Shown here piece after piece: positions 56,452-64,000 of a stretch of DNA of 64,000 nt (the first letter of the stretch is position 1; each line of letters starts with the position of its first letter). Source of the DNA: Rugalucina vietnamica (Eukaryota > Mollusca > Bivalvia > Lucinida > Lucinidae); contig OZ024879.1 in assembly GCA_964017185.1 (NCBI GenBank), positions 44,709,883 through 44,773,882 on the forward strand, given 5' to 3'. Both the position numbers and the translations under genes were made by a program. A model generated the notes under the pieces. The model was not told where the DNA came from. It searched no databases and worked only from the letters and a program-made list of their open reading frames with translations.

Positions 56452-57276
56452 TAGCTCACCTGAGCCGGCTCAAAGGTGAGCTTATAGGATAGGTAGGTAT
56501 TAGTCGTCCGTCCGTCCTTCGTCGTCCACAATTTCAAATGACATCTCCTCTGAAGCTGTGTGGCTAAAACTTTTGATATTTAGCATAAAGCATCCACAGG
56601 AGGGGGGAACCAAAAATGTTGTTTTTTGTTTAGATCGGATAAGCACTCTGGTTGCCATGGCAACTTATACGTCCCATAGACTTATAATGGAAAAAAAGTG
56701 GAAATTACAAATTTTTGCTTTCTCATTGGAGATATTTGAGTTTTATTTTTAGAGAAATGTTTATTGAGTAGTGCTCTACGTTTCAGATGACCTTCATCCT
56801 GATCGCTTATTTTGATTGGTTGCTGGGGCCCCAAAAAGGACAAATTTTCGAAAAAATCTTTAAAAATCTGAAATCAGAAACTGTTTTCTTTATGAAGCTG
56901 ATACTTTGCATACATGTTCCTGGCATTAGCCTCTACAAAATAGTTGTTTTTTGTTCCAGTCAGATAAGAACTCTGGTTGCTATGGCTACTTTCAGTTTCC
57001 ATACTTATAATAGGGAAAAGTGAAAATTTGCTATTTCTGCAGTCTCATTGGAGATTTTGCAGAAATGTTTATTTAGTAGTCCTCTATGTTTTATATTACT
57101 TTTGCCCTAATACCTTATTTTGATTGGTTGCTGGGGCCCCCAAAAAGGTAAATTTTCATTTATTATTTGAGTATTAGAGGTCAAGTTTACTTTTTACATT
57201 GACCAACATGACCTTAGCTAAAGGTCATGCAAGACCGAATCTCAGGTGAGCGATTTCAGGACCAATGGTCCTCTGG
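56452..57276 (+). mobile_element. Helitron-like element H4, apparently full length
   Basis: Begins TTAGCTCACCTGAGCCGGCTCAAAGGTGAGCT (positions 56451-56482, a hairpin). Ends CTCAGGTGAGC, then hairpin AGGACCA-A-TGGTCCT and CTGG. A perfect GTTGCCATGGCAAC lies at 56651. Two related internal halves (from 56600 and 56940). Confidence 0.65.
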
Positions 57277-57399
57277 TTTTGTTTTTTAACTGGATTTTCA
57301 ATTTTATCATGGGTGAAAAACCTTTAATGCTGCCAAGATGTATTTTGTGGTAACGATTCACTCTGGTTGTATTGTGTAAGTTTTATAAGTTTTCTAATG

Positions 57400-57618
57400 G
57401 AGCCTGTGTTTGAGAAAACCAACAATTTGGGTTACGATCAGGTCCGACACAAACCGGCCTGTACAGTCACAGAAGATGGTTGGAAGCTTGAAATTTCAGA
57501 TTTAAGAAGAAGAGAAATTGTACTACCCATGTAACAAAAACAAGGGTGCTAATCAGCTTCGCAGTTTCTGCGCTTTTGTTTTTGCCTATGCAGATTGTTG
57601 GTTTTCCCACGAGGCTCA
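57400..57618. mobile_element. Family D MITE, core arm lost
   Basis: GAGCCTGTGTTTGAG start, CCCACGAGGCTCA end: the two ends belong to different end variants. Confidence 0.65.
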
Positions 57619-58305
57619 TTTTATAAATGTTGATAAATCTTGTCTACTTAGTACAACAAAACTGAATTCTTGCGCATATGAAATATTGTTTTTGTATCAA
57701 ATTTTTAAGCTCAAGTGTTGAAGGTTGCAGTTTTAAAGACATACATGTACATTGTATTACCTTAAATACTCATAGATGTTCTTTCCACAAATTTTTAACT
57801 AAAATGTAATTATTTTCATATTAAAGATGGTGCTGGTTTTAAACACTATATATTTGCATACATGTGATGAGCTCCTGGTGTGGAAGTGGGAGATTTGGAT
57901 TTCATTTCAGGGAGATTGGGGTCTACTTCAGGGAGATTATGTGTTGGCATCTAAAATGCGCGATTTTGCATGTTTACTTGCAACAACACCACTTTTTCTG
58001 TCAAATTTGAAGCAATTTGCTTTCCCCTATCTTCCCCACTCCCCAAGTCCCCCCCCCCCACCCCGCCCTAGTTTCAAAATGCATAATGGTACAGTAATCA
58101 GCTTATCCTTGTGTCTCATGTAATAATTTATTTGTATGGAACAAATGCAGATTTTTATTTAACATTGTGACTTGCTATGAAAAATATGCAGATATTTTTT
58201 ATAAACTTTGTGAAGAAAGTGGCATTATTTACATTTTTATTCTTTTTTCTTTTCTTTTTTTACTGAATGAAAACTTCTGGAGAGGACACTGATAGAGAGG
58301 ATAAT

Positions 58306-58920
58306 TGAGCCTGTGCATGAGAAAACCAACAAGTTGGGTTCCGACCAGGTCCGACGCAAACCCGGCTGTACAGTCACAAAAGATGGTAAAGTAGAGGCTG
58401 GAAATTTTGGATTTAGAAAGTAGAGGAATGGCAGACAGTAGTGAATTAATGCCCTTGATAAATATGGGGTAATTACCAAGGTGGAACAAATGATGACTGG
58501 GTCCAGTCATTTGAAATCCTTGGCTTTTATCAATGGGTCATAATGCAGGTCAGGTGATAAATAAGTGTAATTATTTTAACATCTGTGCCAATTAAGAGAT
58601 GCCAATGGGAATAAAGTCAGAATTGAAGACTATAAGATCATAAAATTAGAGGTTTGAAACTTTTTTGTTGTTCTATTGGATGTATGTACAGAAAAATATT
58701 TTCCATATTTTGCATGGGAAGCAATGATAAAAGCAGAGGAAACCAAACATTTGGACCTGGTAGTTTCAGAAAAGCATTCAAGGGAGAAAACTGACTACTA
58801 TCTGCCATTGTACTATCTGTGTAGCGAAAACAAAGGCGCTGATCAGCTTCACAGTAAATCTGAAGCTGATCTGCGCCTTTGTTTTCGCCTACGCAAATTG
58901 TTTTTCCATGCGTTGGCTCA
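58306..58920. mobile_element. Family D MITE split by a TIR insertion
   Basis: Left half 58306-58427 and right half from about 58810; the D sequence GAATTGTACTATC is interrupted. Confidence 0.68.
58428..58810. mobile_element. TIR element nested in family D, TGGCAGACAGTAGTGA ends
   Basis: TGGCAGACAGTAGTGAATT at the left and TGACTACTATCTGCCA at the right are inverted. About 380 bp, no coding frame. Confidence 0.6.
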
Positions 58921-58968
58921 ATTATGAATATATTGTTTGCTTGGTTATAAAACCTTGTTACTGCTTTT

Positions 58969-58973
58969 TTTTC

Positions 58974-59005
<32 letters not shown>
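58969..59005. repeat. Poly(T) tract
   Basis: Mostly T over 37 bases, no gene follows. Confidence 0.9.
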
Positions 59006-59006
<1 letters not shown>

Positions 59007-59408
59007 GCAAATTCATATTTTGATGCGGCACCAGTTCAGATATCTAATCATGAACAGTGGTAGGGCTAGAAAAGGGGGGAGCACCCTTCCCTCATTTTGA
59101 CAATGGGAAATCCACCCTGCCCTTTTTGACACCAGAGGCTGGCAGCCTTTTCAGAACATTTAAATTTTAAAAAATACATGATATTAAGATTTGTATTATC
59201 TTTTCATTGTAAACTTAAGCCTTTAAATGTCAGAGAAGAAATAGATAAAGGAGCCAAAAAGTGCCGTTTTATCATGAGAAAATGGTGCTTTCTTTGCCCT
59301 CATAACACAATTTCTTGCGTCGTGGCTCATTTTATAATTTAGGCTTTTCTTTCTTCTGAAAACTGACCAAAGCTCATGTACAAGGCTTTGTAAACAAGTC
59401 AGCAATAT

Positions 59409-59618
59409 GGGCCATTGTGTGAGAAAACCAACAATTTGGTTTTTTTACAGGTCTGACACAAATCAGGCTGTATGTAGTCACAGAAGATGGTTAGAAGCTT
59501 GAAATTTTAGATTTAAGGGATTGTACTATTCATGTAACGAAAACAAAGGCGCTGATCAGCTGGTCTGCGCTTTCGATTTTGCATATGCAAATTGTTGGTT
59601 TTCTGATGTGGTGGCTCA
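59409..59618. mobile_element. Family D MITE, short core
   Basis: GGCCATTGTGTGAG...GTGGTGGCTCA; core reduced to GCTGATCAGC. Confidence 0.65.
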
Positions 59619-59857
59619 TATGTGTCTTGTTGAAGAAAACAATCTGCTTTCAAAGACAGGACACCTTGATTCAATTTTGCTCTGCTTATAGACCTACAGC
59701 TGGGGTAAGCTGGTAAATGCAAAACAGAAATGCTGCAATAAATGAATATGAATACATGTACACATATTTTTAAGAATTGGAATGTTTTAAGATGTTTTCA
59801 TATTACAGATTCAGTGTTTAATCTTGTAAATTAAAAGCATTTTGTCTTTTTAATATA

Positions 59858-60087
59858 TGAGCCACCACATGGAAAAACCAACAATCTGCATAGGCGAAAA
59901 CAAAGACACAGATCAGCGTTACCGCGAAGCTGATCAGCGCCTTTGTTTTCGCTACTTGGATAGTACAATTCCTCCTAAACTTAACTCCAAAATTTCAAGC
60001 TTCTAGCCTGCTTCTGTGACTGTACAGGTCGATTTGTGTCGGACCTGTTCAGAAACCACATTGTTGGTTTTCCTACTAGGCGGCTCA
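59858..60087. mobile_element. Family D MITE
   Basis: TGAGCCACCACATGG...GGCGGCTCA; left core arm partly deleted (ATCAGCGTTACCGCGAAGC). Confidence 0.75.
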
Positions 60088-60170
60088 ATTTAAGTGTGCT
60101 GCCAGTTTTTGTGAATGTTTATGAAAAAAAATGCCCATATTTTTAAGAGATACCATATTTTAAGAGCCAC

Positions 60171-60339
60171 ATCATGAGAAAACTGGTATTTTGCATATGC
60201 AAAAACGAAGATGCAGATCAGTTGTGAAGTAACTGCGCAGCTGATCAGGACATTTGTTTTCCTCTTCTGACTGTACACAGGCCAGTTTGTGTCAGACTTA
60301 GTCAGAAACCCTAGACATGTTTTCTCATAATGTGGCTCA
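60171..60339. mobile_element. Family D MITE, internally deleted
   Basis: GAGCCACATCATGAG...AATGTGGCTCA. Confidence 0.65.
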
Positions 60340-60383
60340 ATTGTCATTGCTGCCATATGTAAAAACATACCTGCATTTCTTAA

Positions 60384-62074
60384 GGGGTGCTCACACCACA
60401 GCGTATAGCGACAACGTATGCCGACGTATGAGATATTTTGTCCATACGTTGGTGTACGTTGCATATGTTCGGCATAAGTTTTGCATAAGTTAGGGGTACG
60501 CTACAATACGCTGGCATACGTTGTCGTACGTCGTGTACGCCCAGAAATTTTGTGCATGCACAAAATTTCCAACGTATGCCGATGTACAGATAATACGTTA
60601 CTCATAAGTTAGGCGTACGCAACGAATACGTTATGCATAAGTTCATGAACGTTACCTGTAAGTTACTCATACGTTCGCATACGTTGTCGTACGCCAAAGC
60701 TTACCTGGATTTTTTGTTTAGCGTATGAGAAGCGTATGCATAACATATTACCAACGTACGAGCAGCGTGCTCGGAACGTATGCAGCGTATGTTAAACGTG
60801 TGAAGAACGTACTCAGCGTATGCGCAACTTACGCGTAGCGCATTGGTCAGCGTTCGAGATTTTATGTATAAAAATGGAAGGAATATGGATTGTGTTCATG
60901 ATTAAATAGCCACACGGAAGCCATCAAAACAATATACTCGGCCAACAACAAAGCACAATTGGATGTATGGCTAAATTGTATTTTCCGTTATATTATTGCT
61001 TGTCCAGAGAATATTTTAAGAACTGGGTGCCTTCAAAGCTCATATTCGATTACCCTTTATAAAATTGTCGACATATAAAGTGTCAAAGATTTGTTGAATA
61101 TTAAAGTCACCTTTTCAAAATATGCTTATTACCAAATCGAATATCAAAGGTAACTGAAAATTTAAGCAGGTAGATTCCACAATATGTTGGTTATTTTCAG
61201 TATTATCGAATGATTACATTTTGTAGAACCGAAAAGTTGTTTAGTTGTTTGGAAGACGTCCTTAGATGTGAGAAGTGTTAAGATTGAAACATAAACAGAC
61301 ACGAATCTTAAAAGCGTTACCCATCATAATATATGTTTCTACTAGGTCTACTCAAGTAAAACAATAATATTGCTAGTGTTAATTTGTTTGTTTCGATTTT
61401 GGTATGCATGGAAGCTTAGTCACTAAAATACATGTATCGAATACGATGATCTATTGCACAATTAAGTATAGTTTATGTGTTATATCATGCAAGTTTTCAG
61501 CTCCAGTCAATTATTTGTCATTATTGATGATTTTGTCACTTTTGTTAAGTGACCCATAAACTCAGTTCTACCTAATTAGGAAATGATTCTTCTGAGAAAC
61601 GATATAAGAAATCCATAAAATGCACCCGAAGAATCAGGTGTGTAGATTACTTTGGTCATTTTTAATTTCCTTTTATTTATTTATTTATTTATTTATTTTC
61701 CATTTTTACTAAATATATGTTTGACTCCCTTTTTTGAAGAACGTCAAGTTCGTTTGAAGCACGCTGTGCATACGTTTGGAATACGTCAGACGTACGTTGT
61801 ACATACGCTCCTTATAAGTTACCAGCTAACGCTGGCCGTACGCCGTTATACGCTGTTATAAGTCATGATACGCCAGGGATACGTCATGAATAAGCTACTC
61901 ATACGTTAGACATACGTTCCGTGCGCTAAGTATACGCTTTGCATACGCTCAGAGAGAGCATTTTCCGGATTTTTAGCATAGAATGAACAGCGTATGACAA
62001 CGTACAACAACGTATTGGATGTTTTTTCATAGGCTGCTCATACGTTGGCTAATACATTGTGGTCTGAGCGGGCC
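60384..62074. mobile_element. Foldback element saturated with ACGTATG words
   Basis: The left end GGGGTGCTCACACCACA and right end TGTGGTCTGAGCGGGCC are inverted, flanked by TTAA (60380-60383) and TTTA (62075). About 450 bp on the left and 330 bp on the right are dense in ACGTATG, CATACG and CATAAGT. The 850-bp centre is ordinary AT-rich DNA with a TTTA microsatellite. Confidence 0.7.
61672..61700. repeat. TTTA microsatellite
   Basis: Seven units, centre of the ACGTATG element. Confidence 0.9.
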
Positions 62075-62250
62075 TTTATGTACATGTATCTGCCATTGTC
62101 CACACTGTTATGGAATTTTTTTCACTGTTATGTTTCTATTTTACCATGATGAATAATTGTCATATTTATAATAGTTAGAGGCTTATTATGCAAACCAAAC
62201 AAGCAACTGTTTTTAACCCTAGTAAATGTAACAGAGGTCAAAATTGAGCT

Positions 62251-62420
62251 ATTCACCATTTTTGCATTATCTGCTGGTTCCCAGCTTACAACTAATCGAT
62301 ATTAGAAATACAGGTAACCAGACCCCCCTGACCTTTGAGGTCAGGGGGTCTGGTTACCTGTATTTCCAATATTGATTTTTTGTGAGCAGGGAACCAACAG
62401 ATAATGCAAAAATGGTGAAT
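62251..62420. repeat. 170-bp near-perfect palindrome
   Basis: ATTCACCATTTTTGCATTAT ... ATAATGCAAAAATGGTGAAT; the centre is GACCCCCCTGACCTTTGAGG and its complement. Few mismatches. Confidence 0.8.
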
Positions 62421-62465
62421 ACCATTCGTTTATATTGTTTGTGACAAACTTGTTACCTTAGTTAT

Positions 62466-63003
62466 TGTCCCCCGCCCTTTACAAAGAAAAGCGGGAGGAA
62501 ATAGTTTTTGGCTTTTCGTATGTTCGTCCTTCTATTCCCCTATAGGAGTATGTACCTTGTGTGCACAACTCCTCCTACAGTTTTTTTTTTTATTCTTTTG
62601 AAACTTTACAGATATCTTGACCATGCCTTGAAGATGTGGATGTGGTATTGATATAATCCTCATCAATTTAATTTTTGACACTTTTTTCGCAATTTGAACT
62701 TACCGGGTTGACGTTTTTGGGGTATTTTTACAATGAAAGTGAATAGACATTGGGTACCTTGTGTGCACAACTTCCTACAGTTTTATTCCGATTGTTTTCA
62801 AACATTACTCATCATGTCTTGACCATGCTTTGAAGATGCGCATGTGGTTTGGATATAATCCTCAGATTAATTTTTCACACTTGTTATGCAGTTTTAACTT
62901 TGTCATTTTTCGGCATTTACAGTACAAAAGTGCATGTTGTTTGGATCTACATTTTTGTGTAACTTAACAATTAAGGCAGGGGACATAACTTGTTAAGTGT
63001 TTG
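62466..63003 (+). mobile_element. Helitron-like element H5
   Basis: The 5' TGTCCCCCGCCC...GCGGGAGG is foldable, and the inverted GGCAGGGGACAT occurs near the 3' end. Two internal units about 204 bp apart begin TACCTTGTGTGCACAAC (62551, 62755). The 3' hairpin is weak (ACTT-GTT-AAGT) and no clear CTAG is seen. Confidence 0.5.
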
Positions 63004-63065
63004 TTTTCATGGCCATGTGAGTTTTTATGATTGTATCAGTTCCTGGTCACTTCTTATTTCACATT

Positions 63066-63275
63066 TGAGCCTGTGTGTGAGAAAACCAACAATTTGGTGT
63101 TCCAACCAGGTCTGACACAAACCGGGCTATACCGACACAGAAAAAGGCTAGAAGCTTAAAATTTTGGATTTAAGAAGCAGAGGGAAAGTACTATCTGTGT
63201 AGTGAAAACAAAGACACTGATCTGCGTCTTTGTTTTCGCATATGCAGATTGTTGGTTCTCTCATGATGCGGCTCA
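63066..63275. mobile_element. Family D MITE, core deleted
   Basis: TGAGCCTGTGTGTGAG...GATGCGGCTCA; only GACACTGATCTGCGTC remains of the palindrome. Confidence 0.72.
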
Positions 63276-63389
63276 AATATATTTGCACTGTCTCATAAAA
63301 TCATATAGTCATATTTACAATTAAAGTCTGTCAATTTATTTGATTCTGTTTTTATTTACCACCTCTTTCTTATAATTCTACAGTAGTAT

Positions 63390-63420
63390 TAGCTCACCTG
63401 ATGAGCTTATAGAATGTTTT
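63390..63420 (+). mobile_element. 5' terminal fragment of an H3/H4-type element
   Basis: TTAGCTCACCTGATGAGCTTATAG matches the first bases of H4 with the hairpin loop shortened. Confidence 0.45.
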
Positions 63421-64000
63421 TAAAATGGTCTGGCAGCCCACAAGCTCATACAATGTTAGATTTTCTCTGAAATTTCTCGCCAATCAAGTGTAACACCTTG
63501 TGGATTGTTATAAACAGTCAACACATTTTTAGTTTCTAAGTTTAATAAATTGCATGTGCCAAACGTACTGCCAATTCTAACATGTTTAGTCAGTCTGAGA
63601 CCAAAACGAAATCTAACCCAAATCTAAATCTCCATCTTCTTATATACACACATATCAGATAATTACAGAAACAGAGAAATCTGATAGAACAATCATATAA
63701 CGGTAAACCCTTTGATAAAAAGACTGGCGTTTGCATTAACAATTATTGCTTGTGATCAAGAACGATACCAATGGCTACTTAGCATCTGTCTAAACAGATT
63801 GCAGTACTGTGGATGATATTAAAGTTATTTGATCTCGGTAAGGGTGTTTTAATAAGATACTGATATGACATTTGAAAGCATAGTTAGATACTAATGATTG
63901 TCTTGATTACTTTTACATGTGATCTAAACTGTTTGATCTGACCATTTAAGACAACAATTGCACATATGGCCTCTTGGTAATGATTATGCGATGTAGCTAA
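63421..64000. other. No feature recognised
   Basis: AT-rich DNA without open frames, palindromes or recognised repeat ends. Confidence 0.5.

Noticed and set aside
24540..60464. Many short frames with ENKGADQLRSYCEADLRLCF
   Set aside because: They translate the family D MITE core on either strand.
1..64000. CRISPR arrays, bacterial operons, viral genes
   Set aside because: No regularly spaced direct repeats with unique spacers, no prokaryotic gene density and no viral proteins were seen; tandem repeats have no unique spacers.

Overview
The window is eukaryotic genomic DNA, AT-rich and full of introns. It is probably from a bivalve mollusc. The clues are canonical GT/AG exons, very dense small palindromic elements with TGAGCC...GGCTCA ends, repeats that open with AGCTCACCTGAGC, repeats that open with TATGCCCCCAAC, tRNA-derived SINEs and LINE-type reverse transcriptases. 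I recall these repeat types from bivalve genomes; that is memory, not a search. No bacterial, viral or CRISPR features were seen.

Host genes. (1) Three small secreted cysteine-rich proteins lie in the first 28.4 kb. Gene A is on the minus strand (exons between 4528 and 1153). Gene B (16413-17885) and gene C (26119-28316) are on the plus strand. All three have a 34-nt first exon encoding a signal peptide start, then one six-cysteine module per exon, and all introns are phase 1. Gene C is complete (114 aa) and ends in a histidine-rich tail. Gene B (104 aa) stops early, keeps a relic splice donor, and is followed by several decayed copies of its last exon. I do not recognise the family. (2) A protein kinase gene of 11 coding exons runs from 36313 to 54324 on the plus strand and encodes 463 aa. 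The P-loop, AxK lysine, HHDLHAGN catalytic loop and DFG are intact, but the segment between DFG and helix F is very short. It may belong near the NIK/Cot (MAP3K14/MAP3K8) group.

Transposable elements fill nearly everything else. There are two 5'-truncated LINEs (5786-7945 and 9536-12937, minus); two very small LTR elements (about 480 and 511 bp) with a primer site matching a tRNA-Leu 3' end; a 1.5-kb hAT-type element with a perfect 8-bp target duplication; and a 2.4-kb element with Tc1-like ends. Two elements with TTAA-like flanks are built from iterated short words. Helitron-like elements carry internal satellites of about 455, 313, 204 and 151 bp. About 30 copies of one 150-280 bp MITE (family D) and a dozen copies of another (family C) crowd the kinase introns and the 3' third of the window. 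Several nested insertions give relative ages.

Layout: 0.7-5.2 kb gene A with MITEs; 5.2-13.8 kb LINEs; 13.8-16.3 kb small repeats and the first small LTR element; 16.4-18.6 kb gene B and its decayed exons; 18.6-26 kb repeats; 26.1-28.4 kb gene C; 28.5-36.2 kb SINEs, Tc1-like, small LTR and hAT elements; 36.3-54.3 kb the kinase gene; 54.3-64 kb transposons only.
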